A stretch of DNA of 45,603 nucleotides from Symsagittifera roscoffensis (taxonomy: Eukaryota; Xenacoelomorpha; Acoela; Convolutidae). The DNA lies in the NCBI RefSeq assembly GCF_963678635.1, contig NW_026971600.1, forward strand, positions 64,001-109,603, written 5' to 3'. The notes below the pieces were generated by a model that saw nothing but the letters and a program-made list of their open reading frames with translations, was not told the origin of the DNA and searched no databases. The position numbers were made by a program, and so were the translations under genes. This document shows positions 22,978 to 33,281 of this stretch, piece by piece (within the stretch, counting starts at the first letter, position 1; every line of letters starts with the position of its first letter).

Positions 22978-23037
22978 ATGAACAGCAGAAGTGCACTTCT
23001 GCTGTTCATCAAATTCCAATAATGAACAGCAGAAGTG
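22978..23037. repeat. Perfect 32 bp palindrome plus a third copy of its arm
   Basis: ATGAACAGCAGAAGTG (22978-22993) is followed with no spacer by its exact reverse complement (22994-23009). After 12 bp of other sequence the same 16-mer occurs again at 23022-23037. Such a spacer-less palindrome is unlikely by chance in AT-rich DNA. Confidence 0.97.
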
Positions 23038-23039
23038 TA

Positions 23040-23290
23040 AAGTCACAAAAATTGTGAATCAACTTCTTATTTCGAAAGTGGATTTCAAGTTTCTCAGCGG
23101 AATAAAAACTTCGCCAGTTTTCTGAATTTGCTCCAGTTTTCCCAAATTGAGTTAGTTTTTATCAAACAAATGTTAATTCTATATTGTTCTCGAAATTGAA
23201 AGAGCTTTATAATTTTTGCAGTCCATTTTCGGTTTCCTTGCTTTCATTGAGTTTTTTCCATATGTCTTTTGGCTATGTTTTTTCTTCGAC
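23040..23290 (+). repeat. Dispersed repeat R, 5'-truncated copy
   Basis: Starts at the AAAGTCACAAAAATTGTG region and has TTTCGAAAGTGGA, TTCTCAGCGGAATAAAAACTT, CCAGTTTTCCCAAATTGAG and TTTTGGCTATGTTTT. The 5' third is replaced by the palindrome cluster. Confidence 0.8.
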
Positions 23291-23334
23291 TCAATGGTTT
23301 TCTAATTTCTCTGTCGCCTAGCTTGCTATGCTAT

Positions 23335-23960
23335 ATTTTTAATGTGTCACAATTGATGCGAAGTTCATTTTCACCTCTCCTTTAATGATTATTTCACAAT
23401 AAAAGTTTATTTCTGCTTACTTGGCGCTAACGTGACGACGTTAAATTATACGACAAAGGCCCAGAGTTCGAGTTCGTCCAGGATTATTATTTTTTTACCA
23501 ACTGAAAATGTTCTGATTTTGAAGTACTGATTGCATTATCGTTTTATTATTTAGTTTTTTTTCTCGGTTCAATCGCCACAGCTCGATTATTGAGATGTAT
23601 TCCTGTATTGGTCCAGGGAATCTTGTTTCAAGGATTTTTGTGAAATTTTTGTTGCTTTCATTTTCAGAACATTTTTTGTTAAAATTTGCTGATATTTTTG
23701 ATGTATCACAAATGGTGGGAAGTTCCGTTTCACTCCTCTTTCAATGATTATTTAAGTGCAAAGTTTTGTTTTGCATATTTGGCGCAAACGTCACGACCCT
23801 AACTTATACGACAAGTACAGGGTTCGAGTTGGTTCAGGATTATTAAATTTAGCGAGCTGAAAGTATTTTGATTATGAAATACTGATCGCATTATCGTTTT
23901 TCCACCTAACTTTTTGTCGGCTCAATCGACACAGATCGGTCATTGGGAAATCAGATGAAA
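23335..23960 (+). repeat. Two head-to-tail diverged SINE copies
   Basis: Copies at about 23335-23640 and 23693-23960 share AATGATTATTT, TTGGCGCTAACGTGACGAC / TTGGCGCAAACGTCACGAC (A-box region), TACGACAA, AGAGTTCGAGTTCG / GGGTTCGAGTTGG (B box), CAGGATTATTA and CTGATNGCATTATCGTTTT in the same order. Identity by eye is around 75-80%. Confidence 0.8.
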
Positions 23961-24135
23961 ATGATATACACAAAAATCAACAAAAATTGTTCTTAAATCG
24001 AAAGCAATACAGGAATACATTTGTATTCCTGTTTTGGTCCAAGGAATCTCGTTTTAAGTGTTTTTGTAAAATTTTTTGTTGCTTTCGATTTTAAAACATT
24101 TTTTGTTATTTTTTTTAATATCAATTTCATCTGAG
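23945..24135. repeat. Imperfect inverted repeat with a short core hairpin
   Basis: The arm from about 23948 to 24018 (TCAGATGAAAATGATATACA through ATCGAAAGCAATACAGG) is a diverged reverse complement of about 24023-24135 (TTGCTTTCGATTTT, TAATATCAATTTCATCTGA). At the centre ACAGGAATACA and TGTATTCCTGT pair perfectly across two bases. The right arm also repeats, in direct orientation, the sequence at 23595-23680. Confidence 0.75.
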
Positions 24136-24139
24136 TGGC

Positions 24140-24935
24140 AAGGAGGCAATACATAAAGTCTGTCAATTATCTGAACTTATAACTTTTCTGATAAAACTTT
24201 TTCGAAAAAGAGTTTTTTGAAAACGATTTATTTTCTTTCGTTGAATTTATCAATTGTTTTTTTTTTGAATTTATCAGTGTAAATTAGATGCATCGTTTTT
24301 ATTTTCGAGAAAATTTTTTTGAACAATAAGATATGTTTCACTGTTTTTGAACAAAGCTTTTATCCCTGTGTCTAACCCAGTATTTTGCTTGCTGTTTTTC
24401 TCATAGCATGCTAATTTTTTTAAAGGTTACACGCGGATTTTTTTATATATGTTTTTGCTACTTACACTACTTACGCCAAAATTCTTTCATCTTCTGTAGT
24501 TAAAATCTCGGCTCTGTGTACTCTAAAAATCCAGAGGTGGAGCTTATGTATCATACTAAAGATCTTTCAGTCTTTATTGGAGCTGCAATACAAAAATTCA
24601 ATAAATTTTGCTTGCTTTCGAGAAGTCGGTCTGAATGTTTTTGCTTTTCAGGTTGATTACAACGAATAATCATTGTTTTGCTCGAAGTGGCTTAGCGTTG
24701 GGAATTTATTTTTCGTGAAAATTTCTGCAATTTTAAGCTGTTGCAGCTGAAAAAAATATATTTTGTTCTGGTTTTCTCAACTTAAGTTAATCTGTTGTTA
24801 TATCTTTAAGTGCGGGCTTCACTATCTCGCCATGTTTAAGTTTTTTTGGCGAATTTTTGCATGGTTAACAAAAGAGTATCTGCATGTTTAATCTATATCG
24901 TATATTGCAAAGCGTTAGGGTTTTCAGATTTTGAA
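24140..24935. other. T-rich spacer, nothing recognised
   Basis: Long T and A runs, no exon signature, no clear repeat landmark shared with other parts of the window. Confidence 0.4.
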
Positions 24936-25430
24936 ATTAGCCATTCTTGGTCAACTTTGAAATTAGCCATTCAAAAGTGTTACGCTGTCAGGGTATCCAC
25001 AGGGGTTACGAATTTGGATCTCCAAATATGAATACTCAACACTTTTTTTATTAGATACAACGATTATTGTCAGTCCTATAGTTGGGTGCTGTCAGAATAC
25101 TCTCAGAAGTTTCACTCTTGTCTCCAAATTTGATTGCTCATATCTTGTTTTCTTAGATATGCCGTTTTTATGCTTCTTAAAATTTTTTCAAATATTTAAG
25201 GTTTGTAAACCTCACTAAGTTTGAGTTACTCAGCGTTATAGCGGGTGCTCTCAAGGTACTCTGAGGATCTCTAACTAGTTTCCAAATATAACTGCTCAAC
25301 GCCTTTTAATTTTTTATATAGGCCGTTTTTATCGGTTTCGAAAGTTTTCAAAAGTGTAAAATTTGAAATTGTCGACACTTTGGTGGGGTGGCGTCAAGTT
25401 ACTACCAGCAAATGAAGATTTGGCCTCCCA
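24936..25430 (+). repeat. Degenerate tandem modules
   Basis: TTTGAAATTAGCCATTC occurs twice at about 24931 and 24957. Further on, a module with TGCTGTCAGAATACTCTCAG, TCTCCAAATTTGATTGCTC, and TATGCCGTTTTTAT recurs as TGCTCTCAAGGTACTCTGAG, TTTCCAAATATAACTGCTC and TAGGCCGTTTTTAT. A weaker third copy with TCTCCAAATATGAATACTC lies in front. Confidence 0.65.
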
Positions 25431-26560
25431 TGTTTTTGTTAAAGTTTTTAATATTTCAAAATTGTTTTTTTTTACGATATGTCGAAATTTTTCTTTAAGC
25501 TAACAAATAAAATAAGATAAAAGAACCTGATATTTTAAAATTAAATACGCTGGATTATGAATCCTTTTCATGGGTTTGATGATTTTGCAAGTGAAATTGT
25601 TTCAATGTTTTGCTGAAAGTGCAGCTGTATGCTGTCGGCAATTTTGTGATTTCGTTTATGAGTTCAAAATACGAAAATCTGAACCCTGTAGTTTTGGAGG
25701 ACCATATTAGTTTAAAAAACCTAACCCTAAGTTCAAAGTATTTTTTCTGTTCAAATTTTGAAATCAAAAGGGTTGTTGGATTACTTTTTCTTTTGTTACG
25801 GTTGCACTCTTTTCCTTGTTTTTTTCCTTAGATTTCACATATAAGCAACTTTCATGTTCACCAATCTGCTTGAAGCACTGGAAGTGCGCTACACTCAGGT
25901 TTTATTGAAAAATGTGACAAGTCAGTGTGTTTTGAAATTTGAAGAGTTTTCGTTTGGATTTAATACTGACAATATCGTTTTTTGCAAAAGTCTGTTGGTT
26001 ATGGCTATTTTGATTATGAAATATGAAACTTATCAATGTCTTCAAGTCGCATGAAATTGGCAAAACTTAAACCTTGATCAATGTGATAATTTGAATGGAC
26101 AAAGGAATCGAGTGGCTCTTCAACGAAAAGAAGTTTTTAGATTTATGAAAGGCGCCCATTCTAATGTTTAGTCTGTATACGCGGACAACAAGTAAACAGC
26201 TTGTGTTATAAAAGCAGCTGTTTTTTAAACCAAAATATTGTTATAGTTTTCGGATCTGTAATTAGTTTGCTCGCAAACCTCTGTGATCAGAGTCTTCATT
26301 AAACTGAAATGATTTTTTGAATTTAAAAGGAAAATTGAATACAGAGCCTTGTCGAGTTTTTCATTCTTCCAGAATAAAAGAAAAAATTAGAGCACTTTAA
26401 CATAGTTGAAATAGTCATAATCAATGTTTCATGTGATTTTTTGCATCTACACAGTAAGAATTACAGAGCAGATGTGGCGCATTCTAATATCGTGTAAGAA
26501 AAAAACAAATGTCAAAAATGAAATCGTCTCAGTGCTCTATTTCGCGCTTGCTTGAATTTC
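25431..26560. other. Spacer without recognised gene
   Basis: A few open frames of 60-75 codons exist on both strands, but they have no domain, signal or plausible splice context. A 20-30 bp A/T homopolymer background dominates. Confidence 0.4.
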
Positions 26561-26564
26561 AAAT

Positions 26565-26770
26565 TGTCAATGAACGTAGAGAATACAATTCTATAGGTCG
26601 TAATGATTTTTATAGGAAAAGTCATAAAATTTGTTCATGCCAAAATATAATTTTTCGTGGTTTGACGTTTTATTCTTTCTCAGTTCAGCTCGTTTCTTTT
26701 GTTGAAAGGAATATAACCTCCACAATCAAACACTACAAGATAAAGTCACGAAAAACTTGATCGGGAAACG
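26565..26770 (+). repeat. Dispersed repeat R, 5' half only
   Basis: CAATGAACGTAGAGAATAC, TCTATAGGTCGTAATG, TATAGGAAAAGTCATAAA and AACACTACAAGATAAAGTCA correspond to the first half of the full-length copies. The 3' half is replaced by a SINE at 26.79 kb. Confidence 0.65.
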
Positions 26771-26794
26771 TGAACAACCGAGTTTAAGGCTGAT

Positions 26795-27015
26795 TACTCT
26801 TGCGATTAGCAAGCGTTATCAAACCGGAATATAGACTTTTTCCGTTCAACATTTTATTAAACAGAATCACTTGCATCTTGGTTCATAATGAATTCAAATT
26901 TTCATGCGTTCCCGGCCAACTTAGCCTCGCGGTAACGATTATGCCTGGGAATGCAAAGATTGTGGGTTCGAATCTGGCCAGGAGCTGTTTTTTTTTTCTC
27001 AAACGTCAAATCGTC
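26795..27015 (+). repeat. tRNA-derived SINE, copy 1
   Basis: A leader with TGCGATTAGCAAGCGTTATC and GGTTCATAATGAATTCAAA precedes a tRNA-like head CTTAGCCTCGCGGTAACG..GTGGGTTCGAATCTGG, with GGCCA / TGGCC acceptor-like pairing, ending in a T run. The B box is canonical. Confidence 0.85.
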
Positions 27016-27189
27016 GAATATTCTTTTTCGAAAGAAATTGTCAGCCAATTGTTCGTCTGCTTAATGGTCGGCTTGGTTGTCGAATCGTTTTTTTTTGCTG
27101 CCTTTTTTGCATAATTTAAGACAATGGTCGGAACATTCTGTACTTCTTGCACCGTAACCGGCTAACCTTGTTTCCTTTCTACTTAGTCT

Positions 27190-27460
27190 TTCGCGCGACA
27201 TCAGGTGCCGCAAGTCATCATTGGAATGGGTCGAGTGATACACCAAATTGAATCCCTGTCAGTCTTGATTCGAACGACCTTTAACGCTTTCCAAAAAAAA
27301 TTCCCTCTCGCGAGAAAAACTCGCGTACAAATTTCGATTTGTATTTCAATTTCGAGCGAATAAAGCGAGCGAGCAGGCGTAAAACAGCTTTGTTATGCTT
27401 AATTTAAGCCTTGACAACTTAGTTTTAAAAAAGTTAACTTTTTTGGAGCTTTTGTAGCGC
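27190..27460 (+). repeat. Dispersed repeat family 2, copy b
   Basis: Matches 11.2-11.48 kb: ATTGGAATGGGTCGAGTGAT, ACCAAATTGAA, TAAAGCGAGCGAGCAGG, ACTTAGTTTTAAAAAAGTTAA. It includes a short CTCGCGAGAAAAACTCGCG near-palindrome not seen in copy a. Confidence 0.75.
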
Positions 27461-27514
27461 CAATTTTTGTAGCGATTCTAAATATTTTTGATGGTTCAGT
27501 TCTGATCCTTGATT

Positions 27515-27790
27515 GCGCTTGCGATTAGCAAGCGTTATCAATTTGGAATATAGACTTTTTTCAAGTTAACTAGTTTAACAGAATCACTTGTATCTTGGTT
27601 CATAATGAATTCAAACTTCTATGAGCTCCCGGCCAGTTTAGCCTCGAGGTAACGAATGTGCCTGGGACAGCAAAAGTCGTGAGTTCGAGTCTGACTAAAA
27701 CCTGTTTTTTTTTTCAAACGGGAAAAATTCTGTTTCAAATAAATTAATTTGTTGTCGGCTTAGTTGTCACATCTTGTCACATCAGGAAAA
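27515..27790 (+). repeat. tRNA-derived SINE, copy 2
   Basis: Same layout as the 26.8 kb copy: TTGCGATTAGCAAGCGTTATC-like leader, TTAGCCTCGAGGTAACGAATG A-box region, GTGAGTTCGAGTCTGAC B box, T run, then GTCGGCTTAGTTGTCACATC, a tail word also seen at 28.16, 28.42 and 11.73 kb. Confidence 0.85.
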
Positions 27791-27939
27791 ATAAAAACGT
27801 TGGAATAAAGAAACAACCTAAAATAAATTATGTACTTTTTTAAGTTTAAACACTTTCTTATAAAGCATCAAATCTCTGCACCCAAATTATCATCAGGAAA
27901 AAATTTAATGTAACATTTTAGGTTGTTGTTTGCTTGTAC

Positions 27940-28580
27940 AATTTTTATGCTTGCGATTAACAAGCGTTATCAAATCGGAATAGAGACTTTTTTCAGGTTA
28001 ACAATGTCTTTTACAGAATCTTTTGTTTTTTGGTTCATTATGAATTCATATTTCTACGCGTGTCCAGCTTTTAGCGTGGAGGTGAAGAATACGACTGGGA
28101 CGACAAAGGTCTTGGGTTCTGGAAGTATTCCTTTCTAAAGAACTATAGTTTGTCTGCTTATCCTTTGTCGGCTTAGTTGCCATATCGTAGAGTTGATTTT
28201 TTTAACAAAATTTTCAATGTAATTGCTTTCAGTGTTCTGAACTGTTCCTGCAGTTTTCATTTTTACTAGCCTTATTTGCTGTTTTGGTTCTTATCTCTCA
28301 AAAATTTTATTTCGCTTATGTTTTATCGTGGAGGTGAAGAATACGACTGGGACGACAAAGGTCTTGGGTTCTGGAAGTATTACTTTCTCAAAAAAAACTA
28401 TAGTTTGTCTGCTTATCCTTTGTCGGCTTAGTTGCCATATCGTAGAGTTGATTTTTTTAACAAAATTTTCAATGTAATTGCTTTCAGTGTTCTGAACTGT
28501 TCCTGCAGTTTTCATTTTTACTAGCCTTATTTGCTGTTTTGGTTCTTATCTCTCAAAAATTTTATTTCGCTTATGTTTTA
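27940..28580 (+). repeat. SINE copy 3 with a 252 bp tandem duplication of its tail
   Basis: The leader (TTGCGATTAACAAGCGTTATC) and a decayed tRNA-like head start at 27.94 kb. From CGTGGAGGTGAAGAATACG at 28075 the sequence is repeated almost exactly at 28327, so units are 28075-28326 and 28327 to about 28578. Differences are confined to the CTTTCTAAAGAACT / CTTTCTCAAAAAAAACT part. The duplication looks recent. Confidence 0.9.
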
Positions 28581-28925
28581 TCGGCTTAGTGACCTAATTT
28601 GGGTCATTTCAAAGGAAGCATAAGTCTTGTGCTTCATTTCGTATTGCACAAAATGCTTACGCGTTTGTTGTTCAGTGACAGAATAACGTGAAAACAATTT
28701 AGTATCATCGGCAAACTTGCAAAAATTGGAGGTTTCCGGTGGATTCAGGATAATGATTCGCGTAGAGAAGAAAAAGCAGATCTCCAAGTACACTCCTTCG
28801 GGGGACTCCGCTCTTGACCGCCGCTGGTTGATAAAGGTTCCCATCAACCACTACGCATTGGAATCGTTTTGTTAGATAAGATAAAAATAAATCAATTTCA
28901 AGAAGCTTCCATCGAACCAGCATTT
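28580..28925 (-). mobile_element. Reverse-transcriptase fragment of a non-LTR retrotransposon
   Basis: On the minus strand the peptide VVVDGNLYQPAAVKSGVP followed by SVLGDLLFLLY matches the RT block of Jockey/CR1-type LINEs, which normally reads SGVPQGSVLGP. In another frame a little downstream lies KFADDTKLF, holding the catalytic FADD motif. The two blocks are in different frames and the first has unusual residues, so this is an inactivated fragment. It belongs to a different copy, and possibly a different family, from the + strand LINE at 6-7 kb. Confidence 0.85.
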
Positions 28926-28929
28926 TCTT

Positions 28930-29245
28930 AGTTCACTTATTAAGACTGTTTGAAATGTTGTAAAAAGCAATAAAATAAAAAAGAAAATATTTCACAGTGC
29001 TTGTGATGCCGCATCAAATCTTCTTGAAATGACGCTTTTAAGGGAGATTTTTTAAAGCAATTTGAATAATTTAGAGGCTTCGGTGGTTGAAGAGCAATTA
29101 AAACGATTAATGAATGGATCAAAAGTAATCCAGTTCATGCATAGTTTTTTTATGAGGCTTGAATTTTGTTATCATTAATTTGAGACGGATGATTTATTTT
29201 ATTCCTTTTCAAAATTTCGATCTTATTAAGTGCATGTACACTGTG
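28930..29245. other. Spacer next to the LINE fragment
   Basis: No exon recognised. The minus-strand frame at 28940-29122 might be a decayed upstream continuation of the LINE, but no motif supports it. Confidence 0.3.
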
Positions 29246-29249
29246 ACAG

Positions 29250-29400
29250 GAAAAAAGAGAGTCAATCATAAATTGTTCTTGAAATTCGAACAGCTTTAGG
29301 GGTTTATATTTTTTTCGTGGAAATTCGAAATTTGAAGGTTTTTTATACCAGTCAGTTTTTTTCTGGAGATTTTTTGCCATTATGAGAGACGAGAGAGCCA
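29250..29400 (+). repeat. Dispersed repeat R, 3' fragment
   Basis: GAGTCAATCATAAATTGTTC, AATTCGAACAGCTTTAGGGG and GAAATTCGAAATTTGAAGG match the last third of full-length R copies. Confidence 0.75.
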
Positions 29401-29689
29401 CCCATTGTACCTTTTGTCTATCCTGACGACTAACAGTTGCCAGAGAACAACCGGAAGGGGTTGAGTGTCTGTCTGGTGAATCATGTTTGGTAAGCCAAGT
29501 TCCAGTTTAAAAGGTTACGTCCGTTTTTTTCACTGTGTATGGTTAGAGAGAAGCGCTTTTCGAAGGTGATTTAGCCTTGAATAGAATATTTAAAAAAATA
29601 AAGATATATTAAAGTACTAGTACCAGATTTCCCTGTTGCTCGGTAGTCATTCTGTGTACATTTGTGTTAGGCTTTCCGCAATGTCATTT

Positions 29690-29995
29690 TAAGCAAGCGA
29701 GTAATCAAGTTTCGTTTTTTGAGACTAAGCTGGCATTCCGAACCAAGAGACTTTGTTTCGCACGTGAAATTTAATTTTCAGATTTTCAGCGGAATAATTA
29801 TAATTACCTATTGATTCAGATTTTTCAAATTAGGTCCTATTTTATAATGAGAGAGTCATTAATAAATTGTTCTTTAATTTTGAACATCTTTTAAGGCTTA
29901 TATATATTTTTTGAATTCGAAAGTTAAGGTTTTTTAAAACACAAGTTCTGTTTCCTTGCGATCATGGAAACTTTGCCAGCTGTCTGTCTGTTGGC
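29690..29995 (+). repeat. Dispersed repeat R, copy at 29.7 kb
   Basis: Contains TTTCAGCGGAATAATTATAA, TTTTTCAAATTAGGTCC, GAGTCATTAATAAATTGTTC, TTCGAAAGTTAAGG and TTTCCTTGCGATCATGG in family order. Confidence 0.8.
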
Positions 29996-30551
29996 TACAT
30001 CGTGCACTAGAAATGTTCGGTCAAATGCTGCCTACGGAGTAACTGGAGTTTTGCATTTGAATCATCTAAGATTCGAATACTTGGTCCAAAAAAGGACTTT
30101 TTTTACTCTTTTGTGTATGTTTCAAACCGTTATTTCATCATCAATTACTTAGCGTCAAGTTTGTAAAAAGTTGTCCTTTTCTTATGACTGCTATCCTCCT
30201 ATCAAAAGTAGATGTGATCGAACTATTTGCGTACCGGATACAGTAGCGGAGAACAAGTCAAAATGTTTTTACTTTCTGTGTACTATACACAAACTGAGCA
30301 AGTTGAGTTTTCAGTTCTTATTGCTATTTAAATAACAGGAGTTTGAAATGTCAAGAGAAGCTTTTTAATTAAACGCTTCGGTTCAATTTGTTTCCTTTTG
30401 CGAATTAATCAGACATTTATTTTTATGCAAGTTTCGTTTTTGATAATAATTTTTCATTAATTGTACTGATAGCGAAACAGTTGGCTCTCCCACTGGTGTA
30501 ACGAACGAACTGAATCGTTTAAACAATTGTTAATCTTTTGTTTAATTTCAG
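29996..30551. other. Upstream region of the convertase gene
   Basis: No exon recognised. A TTGTTTAATTTCAG acceptor ends at 30551, so a 5' UTR intron, or a trans-splice acceptor, probably lies here. No TATA-type promoter stands out. Confidence 0.4.
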
Positions 30552-30622
30552 AAGTGGAATGGAATAGCAATTTGTGACTACAGTTAGCGAATATCTACAT
30601 GGCGTGCGTAAAATGCTCCTGA

Positions 30623-31057
30623 ATGTTTGTAATATACACTTTGATACTTGTACTGTCATCACTGCTGCCACTAACTCATTGTACTGCTGATTCGTCAACA
30701 AAGTTCCGAGAAACAAAGAATGACTCACGAGTCCTCGTTTTCGAATCGTCCTCGCTCTTTTTAGTCCTGAATTTCGACAACTTCATTCCGAAGAACTGTG
30801 CCTATAACGTAGACCGATTAGGAATGCTTGACAGCAGTCTGAATTATCAACTTACTATTTCGGACTGTGATTGGAGTATGGATTTGTTGAGGTCATCAAT
30901 TGAGGATTTGGACCTTCAATTTTATAATAACCATGATTCGGTTCTGGAGCGGGAAAAGCGAACTCCGACTGCGGAAGACCTTATCAAGTTTGAAGATCAG
31001 AATCGACTCAGGTTGGACAATATCACGGACCCCGAGTTTGGAAACCAGTGGCACTTA
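30623..31057 (+). CDS. Kexin/furin-family proprotein convertase, first coding exon (signal peptide, prodomain, start of catalytic domain)
   Basis: Such subtilisin-like proteases cleave precursors after dibasic sites in the secretory pathway. The exon codes for 145 residues and ends in phase 0 at a strong donor (GTAAGT, 31058). Residues 1-20 form a hydrophobic signal peptide. Residues about 35-109 fit the prodomain, with the Y-N-V-x-R-L-G-M-L spacing of the family. REKR at 110-113 is a furin-type autocleavage site. ITDPEFGNQWHL, just before the splice site, is the invariant opening of the mature enzyme (DP...QWHL). QWHL resembles PC7 and yeast Kex2, but the subtype cannot be decided. The catalytic Asp, His and Ser exons are not in the window; the next intron is occupied by a giant retroelement. 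An acceptor at 30551 and ATG 30623 as the first in-frame ATG set the start. Confidence 0.85.
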
Positions 31058-32164
31058 GTAAGTTAAGCTGAATTATTGGGCCTTCGAAGCTATCTTACTT
31101 TTGTCCCCACCATCAAGTGGGTAGGAATCATTCACTCCGGTGTCTTCCTTGCGCGAAATCAAGTGTTATAGACCCGCCTTCTTCAGGACTGCGTTGAAAA
31201 GTCTGAAAAAATTGTTCTTCGGTGTTGAGACAAAACAAGGTTCTGTTTTTTTTTTGCTTTTCAGGCTACATTTTATCAGTAAAAGTGAGACCAAAAAGGT
31301 TCTGAATTATTAACATCTCAGTCTATATGTATGCTTGCGCTTAGTATGCTTCAATCATTTTACCTTTGGTTCATAATGAAATTAAAAGTTAGACGTTAGT
31401 ATTAGTCAGACTTTAGCAGTATAGTCACATGCGCTTTGACATATGATTGGTAATAAGTAAACACAGTTCGTGCTTGTTTAATTCCTGTTGGACCGGAAAA
31501 GCTATTTGTTTCATACAACTGTATAATTAAAATTTTAAAAATTTTGCAATTCGCTATATCTTGGAATGCTTCATTAATACGCAGTTTGGTTTAATATAAT
31601 CTCAGTTTTTATATAAAAAATTAGTGTAGCGGCCTTTAGTTAATTAAATTTTAAATTATAATTTGTAAATTTGAGTTTTTGTGCATTTTAAAGCTTGTGC
31701 AGCCCAATCTCTGGCGATTACTTGCTCATGTTTGCGATCTGCAGTCTCGCCACTGAGATACTATTATTATTACAATGTCCTGCTCAGTGAATGTCCCATA
31801 AAATTTTGATAAGTTGTCAAAACCATTGTTAATTAGTTCTTTAAGCAAATATCTGCCTCTCCTCTCGTTAACTTTCAGAGACAAATATGTTTCTTGCATA
31901 TATGTATGTGATCGGAACTTACCTACAGCTCATTTGTTTCCAATTACCTAAGATGTGCAGGAATTTTGGGTTCAGGTTTTTTATGCAAATCGTGGTAACA
32001 CAAATAAACGTCATATGGAGTCAAGAAGATTTATTCCTCCTCAGTCGCGATTCGAGCTGCAATGAATTACTGAATTAATTTATCAACTTCTGATTATTTC
32101 TGCCTTTCAGACAATGTAAGGTGAATTGTTTATTTACAATTGTTGTTCACTTTTTTGTCACAGA
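31058..32164. other. Convertase intron, part before the retroelement
   Basis: No further convertase exon was found by eye: no DINV, no Asp-box DDG motif. T-rich with scattered AT runs. Confidence 0.5.
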
Positions 32165-32219
32165 TACCTTTAAAAAGTCTTATGAAGAGTAGATATGATC
32201 GTAGTGAAGTCTAATATAG
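32165..32219 (+). repeat. Dispersed repeat R, interrupted copy
   Basis: GATCGTAGTGAAGTCTAATATAG is the start of repeat R (compare GAACGTAGTGAAGACTCTCTTATATAGG at 7.7 kb). The match stops exactly where TGGAACC begins, taken as the left end of the LTR element. Confidence 0.65.
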
Positions 32220-32630
32220 TGGAACCTGATCTAAACTACATTTTATGATTGGATAAATTAGATATTTTACCAATGTAAAGTATTTAATATTAACCAATCA
32301 TGATCCATCTAACTAACAACCCACTTATTTGTAAGTGCTGAAGTTACTTGTAATTTCAGCACCAGAGAGATTTGAATTTAACTTAGAAATTAGTTGGACT
32401 CTCCCGAGCACTTCAGCAGCCGCAATAAAACCAGTATACCCTAGATCTATTGAGCCTAGCAGAGACTAGTTAAACAACCTGAGACTAGATAGTATAAGAG
32501 TAAGATTAGGATCGGTATTAGACTAAGAAGTTGCACGAATCTATCCGGCCGAAAATAAGATAGCGTGACGAGCAGACGGTGTACCCTATCCGAAATTACT
32601 CTATGAGTTAACCAACTCGGTCCTAACTCA
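32220..32630 (+). repeat. Inferred 5' LTR, about 411 bp
   Basis: It begins TGGAACC where repeat R is interrupted and ends CTAACTCA two bases before a TGG-starting primer-binding-site candidate, giving the canonical TG...CA ends. AATAAA at 32424-32429 and TATAAG at 32493-32498 lie inside; their order is not the textbook one, so the U3/R/U5 split is unclear. Without the 3' LTR the boundaries stay inferred. Confidence 0.5.
32335..32362 (+). other. Hairpin in the LTR
   Basis: GTGCTGAA pairs with TTCAGCAC, and the inner GTTAC/GTAAT extends the stem to 13 bp with one G.T pair and a 2 nt loop. It could be a transcript element or a palindromic factor site. Confidence 0.7.
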
Positions 32631-32632
32631 TC

Positions 32633-32650
32633 TGGTGCGACCATAAGTCT
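32633..32650 (+). promoter_or_regulatory. Candidate minus-strand primer-binding site
   Basis: TGGTGCGACCATAAGTCT starts with TGG, the complement of a tRNA CCA end, two bases after the CA end of the inferred LTR. The implied tRNA 3' end (...GGTCGCACCA) was not matched to a specific isoacceptor. Confidence 0.4.
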
Positions 32651-33281
32651 CGAACAAGACCTTAATAGCTTAGAATTAACCAAAATAGATTAGAAATTAG
32701 ACAAAAACATTTAAAAAATGTTATACGACAATAATTTAATCGAAATGTCTCTACGACTCAATAGATCAGAGCCAATATTCCGAACCATAACAGAACTACC
32801 CGGAATTGGAAGAAGACCTCGAACCAGAGACGACATACGACAAAGTAGAAACTTGCCATATAGCTATATGATAGTTAGGCAAAAACCAGAACAAACTTTT
32901 ATATTTAGAATACTACTGGCAATGAATTTAGATTTTCATTTGCAAACATAAAACCTTGAAGTTAATCTTCAAAATCATTTCAGGCGCTAAACAAAATTAT
33001 TAATATACAATAACGATTGATAAAAAGATCTAAGATCGTTTTCCTAAAACTCTGCAGTAATATACAAAACATGTTTGAAAAATATTTATTGAAAAATAAA
33101 AATAAAAATTAGTAGCATGACAATAAATGGTTAGTAATCATAAATCATCCTGTTGTTTCAACTCCATCATCTAAAACATAACAGCAATCATAAACCCACT
33201 AATATCATCAAAACACTAAATCTTTCCTTTACACACATTTAAAATTTTATTAAAACTTAAATTCACTTAATTTTAAAACCA

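Noticed and set aside
26920-26985. Functional tRNA gene
   Set aside because: The B box is canonical, but no proper anticodon stem-loop forms and the same segment recurs at 27.64 and 28.07 kb inside SINEs.
32808-32832. Alternative primer-binding site at TGGAAGAAGACC
   Set aside because: It is not next to a CA-ending LTR border and its complement does not make a plausible tRNA 3' end with a paired T stem.
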